Shown: in pieces, positions 36,945-46,073 of the stretch
Numbering within the stretch: the stretch's first letter is position 1
Layout of the letters: each line of letters opens with the position of its first letter
DNA from: Hahnella aquatica
GTDB lineage: Bacteria > Pseudomonadota > Gammaproteobacteria > Burkholderiales > Burkholderiaceae_A
DNA: 64,000 nucleotides
Assembly (NCBI GenBank): GCA_965194505.1
Contig: OZ239144.1
Span: 1,770,641-1,834,640 of the forward strand
Direction of reading: 5' to 3'
The notes under the pieces: model-generated
Databases searched by the model: none
Seen by the model: only the letters and a program-made list of their open reading frames with translations
Told to the model about the DNA's origin: nothing
Translations under genes and position numbers: made by a program

Positions 36945-38708
36945 CTACATCTTGTTGGGCGCGCGAACACCGAGGATGTGCAGCCCAGAGGCCAGCACCG
37001 TGGCCGTGGCCACCAGCAGCAAGAGCCTGGCCTGGCGCAGTTGAGCCTCTTCCACCAGCACGCGGTCTGCGTTGTAAAACCCATGGAAGGCCGCGGCGAG
37101 TTCGCGCAGGTAGAAGGCCACCAGGTGGGGAGCGTGCTCGTTGGCCGCCTGGGCCAAGAGGTCTGGATAGCTGGCCAGGCAGGCGCACAGGGCCAAGGCC
37201 TTGGGTGAATCGAGCCGTGCCAGGCAGGCCTCACGGGCTGATGCCGTCAGGCCCTGGTCCCAATCGGGCCCGGCCTGCGCCAGCACGCTCTGAATACGGG
37301 CGTGGGCGTATTGAACGTAATAGACCGGGTTCTCGTCGGATGCCGACAGGGCCAGGTCGACATCGAACACAAATTCCGAGTCGGCCTTGCGAGACACCAG
37401 AAAGAAGCGAACCGCATCTCGGCCGCGGTCGGGGTCTGGCTCTGCTGCGTCGGCCACCTGGCCCGACCAAGTGATGAGGTCGCGCAGGGTGACATACGAG
37501 CCCGCGCGCTTGGAGATCTTCACCTCCTCACCGTGGCGCATCACGGTGACCATCTTGTGCAGGATGTAGTCGGGGTACTGTGAAGGCACGCCTTCGCCGA
37601 GCGCCTGCAGGCCTGCCCGCACACGGGCGATGGTGCCGTGGTGGTCGGAGCCCTGAATGTTCACCGCCCTGGCAAAGCCACGGCGCCACTTCTGCAGGTG
37701 ATAGGCCACATCGGGCACAAAGTAGGTGTAGCCCCCCTCGGATTTGCGCATCACCCGATCTTTGTCGTCGCCATGGTCGGTGGTGCGCAGCCAAAGGGCA
37801 CCGTCTTGCTCATAGGCGCTGCCGTTGTCCACGAGGCGGGCCACCACGGCCTCGACATGGCCATCGGTGTAGAGCGACGACTCGAGGCTGAACTGGTCGA
37901 ATCCAACCCCAAAAGCCGCCAAGTCCAGGTCTTGCTCGTGGCGTAGATAGGCCACTGCGAATGCGCGAATGGCCGAGAGGTCTTCGGCGTCGGCCTGGCC
38001 CACCACCGTCGTGCCCTCGGCCGTCGTGACCGATTCGCCCGACAAATACGCCTGGGCAATCTCGCCGATGTACTCGCCGCGGTAACCGTCGGCCGGAAAT
38101 GCGGGGTCGTCTGGGCCTAGGCCCTTGGCACGGGCTTGCACGGAGCGCGCCAGGTTCTCGATCTGGGCACCTGCATCGTTGTAGTAGAACTCGCGATGCA
38201 CGCAGGTGCCCTGCGAGGCCATCAGCCTCGCCAGGCTGTCGCCCAGGGCCGCCTGTCGGCCATGGCCCACATGCAGCGGGCCCGTGGGATTGGCCGACAC
38301 GAACTCGAGCAAGAGGCGGTCTTGTGCACGCATGGGCCGATGGCCGAAGGCATTGGCCTGTTCGAGCACCACCCCCACCACGGCCGTCTTGACGGCCAAC
38401 TGAAGTCGAAAGTTCACAAAGCCTGGGCCGGCCACCTCGGCCGCTGTGAGCCATACGCGAAGGCGATCATCTGCCGCAATTCGGTTCACCCACTCCTGGG
38501 CCAGCACGGGAGGCTTCATCTGCCAGGGCTTGGCCAACTTCAGCACCAGGCTGGTGGCGAGGTCGCCGTGCTCAGGCTGCTTGGGCTGCTGCAGGCTGGT
38601 GGTGAGTTCATCGACAGACAGCGCAAGCCCAGCGCCTTTGGAGGCGGCCAATTCCATCAGGTTGTCGTGCAGGGCCTGGCCGAAGGCCTGGCGTTGAAGG
38701 GGCAGCAT
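36945..38708 (-). CDS. argS: Arginyl-tRNA synthetase
   Basis: 587 residues, class Ia. Charges tRNA-Arg. The HIGH-type motif is in SANPTGPLHVGHGRQA and the usual betaproteobacterial tract KISKRAGSYVTLRDLI follows in place of KMSKS. The C-terminal all-helical anticodon domain ends in LASGLHILGVRAPNKM. It heads the argS-SPOR-dsbA run; coq7 lies 8 bases upstream. Confidence 0.97.
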   Translation of the reverse strand: MLPLQRQAFGQALHDNLMELAASKGAGLALSVDELTTSLQQPKQPEHGDLATSLVLKLAKPWQMKPPVLAQEWVNRIAADDRLRVWLTAAEVAGPGFVNFRLQLAVKTAVVGVVLEQANAFGHRPMRAQDRLLLEFVSANPTGPLHVGHGRQAALGDSLARLMASQGTCVHREFYYNDAGAQIENLARSVQARAKGLGPDDPAFPADGYRGEYIGEIAQAYLSGESVTTAEGTTVVGQADAEDLSAIRAFAVAYLRHEQDLDLAAFGVGFDQFSLESSLYTDGHVEAVVARLVDNGSAYEQDGALWLRTTDHGDDKDRVMRKSEGGYTYFVPDVAYHLQKWRRGFARAVNIQGSDHHGTIARVRAGLQALGEGVPSQYPDYILHKMVTVMRHGEEVKISKRAGSYVTLRDLITWSGQVADAAEPDPDRGRDAVRFFLVSRKADSEFVFDVDLALSASDENPVYYVQYAHARIQSVLAQAGPDWDQGLTASAREACLARLDSPKALALCACLASYPDLLAQAANEHAPHLVAFYLRELAAAFHGFYNADRVLVEEAQLRQARLLLLVATATVLASGLHILGVRAPNKM

Positions 38709-38716
38709 GGCGGCGC

Positions 38717-39355
38717 TTAGAGGCGGTAGGCCGTGTGGATCATCAGCTTGGCACTGGCCTTCATGGCCAGTTGAACGGGCCGAGGGAGGTCCGCGCCACC
38801 CATGGAACGAGCATCGGCACCGTGCTCGGCCTCATCGATCATCATTTGGGTGACCACGGCCCGAGACCGCGCGTCTTCTGGCGGCAGGGCAGACAAATGG
38901 CCCTTGAGGTGCGCCTCGACCTGACGCTCGGTTTCAGAGACAAAGCCCATGCCCTGTGCGGCGGGAAGTCGGCCCGCCACCAGGCCCAGGCAGAAGGCGC
39001 CTGCATACCAGAGCGGCGAGAACAGGCTGGGGCGGCTGTCCAGGGCCGTGAGGCGCCGGCGTGTCCAGCGCAGGTGATCGGACTCCTCGCGTGCTGCTTC
39101 GAGAAGCGCACGGGCCTGCTGTGGAGATTCGGTGGACAGGGCCTGGCCTTGATACAGGCCCTGGGCGGCCACCTCGCCTGCGTGGTTCACACGCATGAGG
39201 CCCGCCGCATGGCTGCGCTGTGCGTCGTTCAGGGAGGCTTCCGGCAGGGCCTGACCGGGCATGGGCCGGCCGGTGCCCGAGGGATCGGTGGTGAGCGTCT
39301 TTAGTGCATTGTCAAAGGCACTAAAGACCCGATCGAGGGCCGAGAATTGGATCAA
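38717..39355 (-). CDS. coq7: 2-polyprenyl-3-methyl-6-methoxy-1,4-benzoquinone monooxygenase (Coq7)
   Basis: 212 residues. Diiron hydroxylase of ubiquinone synthesis. Ligands lie in RVNHAGEVAAQGLYQG, EESDHLRW and the C-terminal MIDEAEHGADA. The middle section FSPLWYAGAFCLGLVAGRLP is the membrane-associated hydrophobic part. It shows that the organism makes ubiquinone and respires aerobically. Confidence 0.95.
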   Translation of the reverse strand: MIQFSALDRVFSAFDNALKTLTTDPSGTGRPMPGQALPEASLNDAQRSHAAGLMRVNHAGEVAAQGLYQGQALSTESPQQARALLEAAREESDHLRWTRRRLTALDSRPSLFSPLWYAGAFCLGLVAGRLPAAQGMGFVSETERQVEAHLKGHLSALPPEDARSRAVVTQMMIDEAEHGADARSMGGADLPRPVQLAMKASAKLMIHTAYRL

Positions 39356-39360
39356 GCCTG

Positions 39361-39867
39361 TTACTGCTGGAAGTTGGCACCGGCACTGTTGGCCAGGTGG
39401 GCCACGGCCTTGCCGATCTCTGCATCGGTGTAGGCACCACCACCTTGCGCGCCCATGGCGCCCTTGCCCTTGAGTGCAGAGGTGAGCAGGGCGTCGTAGC
39501 CCTTGGGAATGCGAGAGGCCCAGGCGGCTTTGTCACCGAACTTGGGGGAGCCCAGCACACCAGAGGTGTGGCAGCCCGCACAGGCGGCTGCGTACACCTG
39601 GGCACCGGTTCGAATGATCGCGCTTGCGGCTGCAGAAGCGGCGGGCGCTGCTGCGCCGGCCTCCGGCGCGGTGGCCACGCGGCCCACGGGCTTGATGCGC
39701 TCTGAAATGGACTCGGCCGTGAGGGCTGAGCTGCCCGCACCAACCTTGGGTGCCGCCGCGATGTATTTGGTGAGCAAAACGATGGCAGCAATTGGAACGA
39801 TGAAACTGAGTACCACCACCACGATGAGTTGTTTGGGGGTTTTGATCAGGCTGTCGTGTTCGCTCAT
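39361..39867 (-). CDS. Membrane-anchored cytochrome c5-type protein
   Basis: 168 residues. The start at 39867 (MSEHDSLIKTPKQL) is typical of the betaproteobacterial family. One N-terminal membrane anchor (14-32) is followed by an Ala/Pro-rich linker and a single haem domain with C96-A-G-C99-H100; the axial methionine is probably in GAMGAQGG. It should carry electrons in the periplasm. Its partner oxidase is not in the window. Confidence 0.9.
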   Translation of the reverse strand: MSEHDSLIKTPKQLIVVVVLSFIVPIAAIVLLTKYIAAAPKVGAGSSALTAESISERIKPVGRVATAPEAGAAAPAASAAASAIIRTGAQVYAAACAGCHTSGVLGSPKFGDKAAWASRIPKGYDALLTSALKGKGAMGAQGGGAYTDAEIGKAVAHLANSAGANFQQ

Positions 39868-39921
39868 GGCAAGGTCTCTGTGGAGTCTCAAAGGGTGGAG
39901 ACGCGTATTATAGAAGGCTAT

Positions 39922-39997
39922 GCGTCTGTAGCTCAGTGGATAGAGTATTGGCCTCCGAAGCCAAGGGTCGCAGGTTCGATTCCTGCCAGACGCGCCA
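39922..39997 (+). tRNA. tRNA-Arg (CCG)
   Basis: 76 nt with encoded CCA. The acceptor stem GCGTCTG pairs with CAGACGC and the anticodon loop CTCCGAA gives anticodon CCG. It stands alone, divergent from the cytochrome gene and convergent with priA. Confidence 0.97.
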
Positions 39998-40036
39998 CGG
40001 CCGCCAAAAGTTCACGAGGCGTTCATCAGGGGTTCA

Positions 40037-42193
40037 TCAAGAAAATCCCAGCGGGTCGACCTCCAGGGCCACATCCACCGCGCGGTGGGCCTGGGCCCAG
40101 TGGCCAAGACCGTCGAGCAGCACGTGCAGGCCCGCGCGCTCCGTACATTCCAAAATGATCTGCCAACGGGTCTTTCCCGCCTGACGCTCGGGGTACCTCG
40201 GCGTCGGTGGGTACACCGTCACTCCCAGACCGTGTCGAATCGACTCCGCCTGACACCAGGCCTCACAGGCCTTTGCAGCCTCCACGGCCGCATCACCCCG
40301 AGCATGCGAGAAGCGCACGGCGGCCAAGTGCGAGAACGGTGGCAGGCCTGCAGACTGCCGCTCTTGCAAGAGCTGTTGCCAGTGCCGACGGTGCGCACCC
40401 GGCGAGGGATCGGCCAAGGCGAGCAACAAGGGGTGGCTGGGATAGCGGGTCTGAATGATGACCTCGGCACCTGCAAGGTGGCGCCCGGCTCGGCCGGCCA
40501 CCTGCAGCAGGTTGGCGAACAGCCATTCAGGCGCTCGGAAGTCTGGGTTGGCGATCTGGGCATCGGCGTCGACCACGATCACGCGCTTGAGGGCGGGGAA
40601 GTCGTGGCCTTTGGCCATCATCTGGGTGCCCACCAGCAGATTCACCTCGCCGCGACGGATCTGTGCCAGGGCCTCCTCGAAGGCCGCCTGGCTTCGGATG
40701 GCGTCGCGGTCCATGCGCAAGAGCTTGGCCTGTGGCAGTCGCGACTGCAGGGCCTCCTCGAGCTGTTGGCTTCCGCGGCCGAAGGTCTCCAGGCTGGGAT
40801 TCCCGCAGTCCGGACACGCCTTTGGCGTGGCCGACTGGTGGCCGCACCGGTGGCAAACGAGCCGCCAGCCCGCCTTGCGCTTGTGCAGGACTGCGGGCGT
40901 GGAGCAGTCTGGGCAGGGCGCTGTCCATCCGCAGGCCTCGCAGTTGAGCACTGGCGCCCAGCCCCGCCGATTCAAGTAGACCAAGGCTTGCTGCCCCTCG
41001 GCCAGGGTCTGCTCGAGTGCGCGCCAGGCGCTCGGTGCCAGTCCCTCCTCGGCCCGCTCCACGCGAAGGTCGATGAACCGAACCGGCGCAGGCATGGTGC
41101 CGGTGGCCCGCGCATCCAGGCGCAGTGAGACCAGGCGGCCCTGGGCCACCTGGGCCTGCATCTCAAGGCTGGGGCTGGCCGAGCCCAGGAGCAGGGGGAT
41201 GCCGAGGTCTTTCGCACGCCAAAGGGCCAGGTCCCTCGCGGAATAACGCAGGCCCTCGAGCTGCTTGTAGGAGGCGTCGTGTTCCTCGTCGACCACGATC
41301 ATGCCCAGGCCGGGCAACGGGGCCAGAATGGCCATGCGTGTGCCCACCAGAATCTGCAGTTGGCCCAAGGCCGCGGCAAGCCAAATGACGGCGCGCTGGC
41401 GGTCCGTGAGGCCGCTGTGCAGCACGCCCACCCGATGGCCCGGAAAGGCCTGGGCCAGGCGTGTCTGCAGCTGTGGGGTGAGGCCGATTTCTGGCACCAG
41501 AAAGAGCACCTGCTGGTCCGGAGCCGCCTGCAGGCGTTGGGCCATGAGTTCGAAGTAGACCCGTGTCTTTCCAGAGCCTGTCACCCCGTGCAGCAAGGCG
41601 GCCGCAGGGTTGGGTTGTTGGACATGCGCCTCGAAGGCCTTCACGACGGCGGCCTGGTCTGGCGTGAGGGCTGGCCATGCGTCTCCTAGGCCTGCTGCGT
41701 CGCCATGGGGCTGGGCCTGTTCGTCCGGCAGTTCGAGTGCATCGAGCCCTTGGCCAAGGCAGGCCTCCAGGCTCGAAGGCCGCAAGCCGTCCTTGGTCGG
41801 GCGTTGGCGGTGGGTGGCCGGCGCGCGCAACCAGCCGGGCAGCATCGTGCCCATGACCTGCCCAACCGACCGGTGGTAGTAACGGGCCGTGAAGCCCAAG
41901 AGGCGCAGCATGGGGGAGGACAGCCTTGGCAGGGCCAGGCGTTGCAGGGCTGGGCGCACCGCATAGCCCAGGCCGTCGATCGTGCCTGGGTCGACATCCT
42001 GGGTGGCCACGATCAGGCCCACACGGCTGCGTGTCCCCACCGGCACGAGCAGCCAGTCGCCGGCCTCAAGGCCGCTGTCGGTGTCGCCGCTGAGGCCCGA
42101 CGGTGGCGCAAGATAGCTGAGCGGGCCAAGGCCTGGGGTGTCGACTGCAACATCCAGCAGTCGCGTGGTGGGCTTGCCCGTGAGGGCTGACAT
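40037..42193 (-). CDS. priA: Primosomal protein N' (replication restart helicase PriA)
   Basis: 718 residues. Reloads the replisome at stalled forks. An N-terminal 3'-DNA-binding domain (VAVDTPGLGPLSYLAP) precedes the helicase core with Walker A HGVTGSGKTRVYFE and DEEHDASYKQ. Eight zinc-binding cysteines occur in four pairs (CEACGW, CPDCS, CHRCGH, CPDCG). ATG 42193 is the conserved start; the frame runs on into hemE but without similarity. It starts 11 bases after hemE ends. Confidence 0.96.
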   Translation of the reverse strand: MSALTGKPTTRLLDVAVDTPGLGPLSYLAPPSGLSGDTDSGLEAGDWLLVPVGTRSRVGLIVATQDVDPGTIDGLGYAVRPALQRLALPRLSSPMLRLLGFTARYYHRSVGQVMGTMLPGWLRAPATHRQRPTKDGLRPSSLEACLGQGLDALELPDEQAQPHGDAAGLGDAWPALTPDQAAVVKAFEAHVQQPNPAAALLHGVTGSGKTRVYFELMAQRLQAAPDQQVLFLVPEIGLTPQLQTRLAQAFPGHRVGVLHSGLTDRQRAVIWLAAALGQLQILVGTRMAILAPLPGLGMIVVDEEHDASYKQLEGLRYSARDLALWRAKDLGIPLLLGSASPSLEMQAQVAQGRLVSLRLDARATGTMPAPVRFIDLRVERAEEGLAPSAWRALEQTLAEGQQALVYLNRRGWAPVLNCEACGWTAPCPDCSTPAVLHKRKAGWRLVCHRCGHQSATPKACPDCGNPSLETFGRGSQQLEEALQSRLPQAKLLRMDRDAIRSQAAFEEALAQIRRGEVNLLVGTQMMAKGHDFPALKRVIVVDADAQIANPDFRAPEWLFANLLQVAGRAGRHLAGAEVIIQTRYPSHPLLLALADPSPGAHRRHWQQLLQERQSAGLPPFSHLAAVRFSHARGDAAVEAAKACEAWCQAESIRHGLGVTVYPPTPRYPERQAGKTRWQIILECTERAGLHVLLDGLGHWAQAHRAVDVALEVDPLGFS

Positions 42194-42204
42194 GCGCGCT
42201 GCGC

Positions 42205-43272
42205 TCAGGCGGCCTGCTGGCGGCTGGCCTTTGCAACAGCCTCCACGAGGCATGTGACGTGGTCGATGGGCGTGAACTGCGAGATGCCATGACCCAAATT
42301 AAAGATGTGGCCTGCACCCGCCGAGAGCTTTCCAAAGCTGTTGACCACCTTGGTGGCCTCGGCCTCGATGTGCGCAGGCGTGCCGAGCAGAACGGCTGGA
42401 TCCAGGTTGCCTTGCAGGGCGCAGCGGTCGCCGATCAGGCGGCGGGCTTGCCCAAGGTTGGCCGTCCAGTCGAGGCCCACGCCCTGGCAGCCGGTGGCCG
42501 CAATGCGCTCCATCCACTGGCCACCACCCTTGACGAACACGATGACCGGGGTCTGCGGATGGCGGGCCCGCAGGTCGCGCACAATGGTCTCCAGGGCTTG
42601 CAGCGAGAAGGCATCGAAGGATTGGTCTGCCAGCAGCCCACCCCAGCTGTCGAAGAGCATGATGGCCTGCGCACCCGCGCGCACCTGCATGTCGCAGTAG
42701 TCGGTGACGGCATGGGTGAGGCGCTTGAGCAGGGCCTGCACCAGGTCTGGGCGGCTGTAGACCCATTTGCGCACCGACAAAAAGTCGTCGGAGCTGCTGC
42801 CGCCGGCGAGCATGTAACAGGCCAGTGTCCATGGGCTGCCCGAGAAGCCAATGAGGGGCACGCGGCCATCGAGGGTTTTGCGAATGAGTGCAACCGCATC
42901 GCCCACATAGGAGAGGGCCTCGGCCATGTCGACATTGGGCATGGCCGCAAGGTCGGCCTCGGACTCAATCTTTCGGTGAAAGCGCGGGCCTTCCCCCTCC
43001 ACGAAATGCAGGCCAAGGCCAAAGGCATCGGGGATGGTGAGGATGTCCGAGAACAGAATGGCCGCATCCAGGCCGTAACGATCAATCGGCTGGAGGGTGA
43101 CCTCGCAGGCCAGCTCGGGGTTCTTGCACAAGGCCAGAAAGTTGCCGGCCTTCTTGCGGGTGGCGTTGTACTCCGGCAGGTAACGGCCCGCCTGGCGCAT
43201 GAGCCAGACCGGAGTTCGTTCCACCGGCTGCCGGGCAAGGGCCCGTAAAAAGAGGTCGTTGGTCTGGGCCAA
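42205..43272 (-). CDS. hemE: Uroporphyrinogen decarboxylase
   Basis: 355 residues. Decarboxylates uroporphyrinogen III to coproporphyrinogen III in haem synthesis. The signature segments PVWLMRQAGRYLPEY, LFSDILTIPDAFGL and IGFSGSPWTLACYM are present. It follows the atp operon by 22 bases and precedes priA, a common betaproteobacterial order. Confidence 0.97.
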   Translation of the reverse strand: MAQTNDLFLRALARQPVERTPVWLMRQAGRYLPEYNATRKKAGNFLALCKNPELACEVTLQPIDRYGLDAAILFSDILTIPDAFGLGLHFVEGEGPRFHRKIESEADLAAMPNVDMAEALSYVGDAVALIRKTLDGRVPLIGFSGSPWTLACYMLAGGSSSDDFLSVRKWVYSRPDLVQALLKRLTHAVTDYCDMQVRAGAQAIMLFDSWGGLLADQSFDAFSLQALETIVRDLRARHPQTPVIVFVKGGGQWMERIAATGCQGVGLDWTANLGQARRLIGDRCALQGNLDPAVLLGTPAHIEAEATKVVNSFGKLSAGAGHIFNLGHGISQFTPIDHVTCLVEAVAKASRQQAA

Positions 43273-43294
43273 ATCTAGGGGTGCCGCGGGCCGC

Positions 43295-43711
43295 TTACTT
43301 GCGGCTTCTGAACTGCTTTAAGGCGGCGAGCTGGGCCGATGCGATGGCCAGCTCCGCCTGGGCGGCTGCGAAATCGATGTCGGTGTTGCGATTGGCAAGC
43401 GCTGTTTCGGCATCCTTGCGCGCCTGCTCAGCCTTGGCCTCATCGAGGTCTTTTCCACGGATGGCCGTGTCGGCGAGCACCGTGACCACACGAGGCTGCA
43501 CCTCCAAGATGCCACCGGCCACAAAGATGAGCTCTTCTTGGCCATTGACCTTGATGCGAACCGTGCCAGGACGAATGCGGGTGATGAGCGGGATGTGCCC
43601 CGGCAGAATGCCCAGCTCGCCCTGCTCTCCGGGAAGGGCCACAAACTCGGCCTCCCCAGAGAAGATCATCTCTTGGGCGCTGACAACGTCGACTTGAATG
43701 GTTCCGGCCAT
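43295..43711 (-). CDS. atpC: ATP synthase epsilon subunit
   Basis: 138 residues. Rotor-stalk subunit and intrinsic inhibitor of F1. The N-terminal beta sandwich (IFSGEAEFVALPGEQGELGI, LPGHIPLITRIRPG) and the C-terminal two-helix region with a family DLDEAKAEQARKDAE segment are complete. Last gene of the atp operon. Confidence 0.97.
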   Translation of the reverse strand: MAGTIQVDVVSAQEMIFSGEAEFVALPGEQGELGILPGHIPLITRIRPGTVRIKVNGQEELIFVAGGILEVQPRVVTVLADTAIRGKDLDEAKAEQARKDAETALANRNTDIDFAAAQAELAIASAQLAALKQFRSRK

Positions 43712-43732
43712 GGGGCATGGACTCCGATTGAA

Positions 43733-45142
43733 TTATTGAAGCGTCTTGGCCTTCTCGAAGGCCTCTTCGATGCCGCCAACCATGTAGAAGGCCTGCTCCG
43801 GCAGGGCGTCGCACTCGCCATCGACAATCATCTTGAAGCCACGGATCGTCTCGGCCAGCGTGACATATTTGCCCGGCGAACCCGTGAAGACCTCGGCCAC
43901 GTGGAAGGGCTGCGACAAGAAGCGCTGAACCTTACGGGCGCGGGCCACGATGAGCTTGTCATCGGGCGAGAGCTCGTCCATGCCCAGAATGGCAATGATG
44001 TCGCGCAGCTCTTTGTAGCGCTGCAGGGTCTGCTGCACCTTGCGCGTCACCGAGTAATGCTCCTCGCCCACCACGTTGGGGTCGATCTGGCGTGAGGTGG
44101 AATCGAGGGGGTCTACGGCCGGGTAGATGCCCAGGGAGGCGATGTCCCGTGAGAGCACCACGGTGGCGTCGAGGTGGGCAAATGTTGTGGCAGGCGATGG
44201 GTCGGTGAGGTCGTCGGCTGGCACATAAACGGCCTGAATGGACGTGATCGAACCCACCTTCGTGGACACGATCCGCTCCTGCAGACGGCCCATTTCCTCG
44301 GCCAGCGTGGGCTGATAGCCCACAGCCGAGGGCATCCGGCCCAGCAGTGCCGAGACCTCGGTACCGGCCAGGGTGTAGCGATAAATGTTGTCCACGAAGA
44401 AGAGAATGTCGCGGCCTTCGTCACGGAAGCGCTCGGCCATGGTGAGGCCGGTGAGCGCCACGCGCAGTCGGTTGCCCGGGGGCTCGTTCATCTGACCAAA
44501 GACCATGGCCACCTTGTCGAGCACGTTGGAGTCTTTCATCTCGTGATAGAAGTCGTTTCCTTCACGGGTACGCTCACCCACGCCTGCAAACACCGAGAGG
44601 CCCGAGTGCTGCTTGGCGATGTTGTTGATGAGCTCCATCATGTTCACGGTCTTGCCCACACCAGCACCACCGAAGAGGCCAACCTTGCCGCCTTTGGCAA
44701 ACGGGCAGATCAGGTCGATCACCTTGATGCCGGTCTCGAGCAGCTCGACCGATGGGGAGAGGTCTGCAAATTTCGGGGCGGACTGGTGGATCTCGCGCAG
44801 CTCGTCGCAGGGAATGGGGCCGGCTTCATCGATGGGGCGTCCAAGGACGTCCATGATTCGGCCCAGGGTGCCCTCGCCCACCGGCACAGAGATTCCCTTG
44901 CCGGTGTTGTTCACGGGCATGCCGCGTCGAATGCCGTCGGACGATCCCATGGCAATGGTTCGAACCACACCATCACCGAGCTGCTGCTGCACCTCGAAGG
45001 TGAGTCCCTTTTCGATGAGGTCGTGCTGGGCGGAGTCGTCCAGGGTGAGGGCATCGTAAATGTTGGGGATGCCGTCGTGTGGGAACTGGATGTCGACCAC
45101 CGCACCAATACACTGAACAATCTTGCCTTGTGCCATGCTCAT
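43733..45142 (-). CDS. atpD: ATP synthase beta subunit
   Basis: 469 residues, catalytic F1 subunit. Walker A GGAGVGKTVNMMELI, the catalytic-glutamate region GERTREGNDFYHEM and ALTGLTMAERFRDE are present. AGAGGA lies 7 bases before the ATG at 45142, which favours MSMAQGKIV over the internal ATG two codons later. Confidence 0.98.
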   Translation of the reverse strand: MSMAQGKIVQCIGAVVDIQFPHDGIPNIYDALTLDDSAQHDLIEKGLTFEVQQQLGDGVVRTIAMGSSDGIRRGMPVNNTGKGISVPVGEGTLGRIMDVLGRPIDEAGPIPCDELREIHQSAPKFADLSPSVELLETGIKVIDLICPFAKGGKVGLFGGAGVGKTVNMMELINNIAKQHSGLSVFAGVGERTREGNDFYHEMKDSNVLDKVAMVFGQMNEPPGNRLRVALTGLTMAERFRDEGRDILFFVDNIYRYTLAGTEVSALLGRMPSAVGYQPTLAEEMGRLQERIVSTKVGSITSIQAVYVPADDLTDPSPATTFAHLDATVVLSRDIASLGIYPAVDPLDSTSRQIDPNVVGEEHYSVTRKVQQTLQRYKELRDIIAILGMDELSPDDKLIVARARKVQRFLSQPFHVAEVFTGSPGKYVTLAETIRGFKMIVDGECDALPEQAFYMVGGIEEAFEKAKTLQ

Positions 45143-45194
45143 TTGAGGGTCCTCTTCTCTCTAAACGTTTGTTAATTGCATGTGGGCGCGGGGC

Positions 45195-46064
45195 TTACAC
45201 CGCCGCCGCACCGCCCACGATTTCCGACAATTCTTTGGTGATGGCGGCCTGGCGCGCCTTGTTGTAAGACAGCTGCAGGCTTTCGATGAGCTGTTTGGCG
45301 TTGTCCGAGGCGGCCTTCATGGCCACCATGCGGGCGCTCTGCTCGCAGGCCATGTTCTCGGCCACCGCCTGGAACACCACCGACTCCAAGTAGCGGGTCA
45401 GCAGCTCGGAGAGCACCACCTCTGCATTGGGCTCGTAGAGGTAATCCCAGTCGTGATTGGGATCGGTCCGCTCCAGACGGTCGTCGGTCAGGGGCAGCAG
45501 TTCCATCACGGTGGGGTCTTGCTTCATGGTGTTCACAAACTGATTGGACGCCAAGAACACCGCATCGAGCTCACCGGCCGCAAAGGCGTCGAGCTGAACC
45601 TTGACGGGACCAATCAGCGTGTCGAGCTTCGGGGCGTCGCCCAGACCAATGACGTGGCTCACCACCTTCGAGCCCATGCGGCTGAAGAAGCCAAAACCCT
45701 TGTTGCCAAACGCCGTGACCTGCACGCTGGCCCCAGCGGCCTCCCACTCCTTCATGCGGGTCACCACTTGGCGCAGCAGGTTGGTGTTGAGGCCACCGCA
45801 CAGGCCTTTGTCGGAGGTGATCACGATGAGCCCAATGCGCTTGATCTCTTTGCGCCGGGTCATGTAGGGGTGCACGAACTCCGGTGTGGCATGGCTGAGG
45901 TTTGCACAGATGGCACGAACCTTTTCCACATAGGGGCGCCCAGCACGCATGCGCTCCTGCGCGCGGCGCATCTTCGAGGCCGCGACCATCTCCATGGCCT
46001 TGGTGATCTTGCGCGTGTTTTGAACGCTCTTGATCTTGTTGCGTATCTCTTTTGAGCCTGGCAT
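45195..46064 (-). CDS. atpG: ATP synthase gamma subunit
   Basis: 289 residues, central rotor shaft of F1. The N-terminal coiled coil (IRNKIKSVQNTRKITKAMEMV) and C-terminal coiled coil (ESLQLSYNKARQAAITKELSEI) are conserved; ITSDKGLCGGLN marks the Rossmann-like middle domain. Confidence 0.97.
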   Translation of the reverse strand: MPGSKEIRNKIKSVQNTRKITKAMEMVAASKMRRAQERMRAGRPYVEKVRAICANLSHATPEFVHPYMTRRKEIKRIGLIVITSDKGLCGGLNTNLLRQVVTRMKEWEAAGASVQVTAFGNKGFGFFSRMGSKVVSHVIGLGDAPKLDTLIGPVKVQLDAFAAGELDAVFLASNQFVNTMKQDPTVMELLPLTDDRLERTDPNHDWDYLYEPNAEVVLSELLTRYLESVVFQAVAENMACEQSARMVAMKAASDNAKQLIESLQLSYNKARQAAITKELSEIVGGAAAV

Positions 46065-46073
46065 GGGGAGTCC

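Noticed and set aside
40021..40041. Short direct repeat GTTCATCA at the end of priA
   Set aside because: Two 8-base copies overlapping a coding end; too short to mean an attachment site despite the neighbouring tRNA-Arg, and there is no integrase or tRNA 3' end duplication in view.
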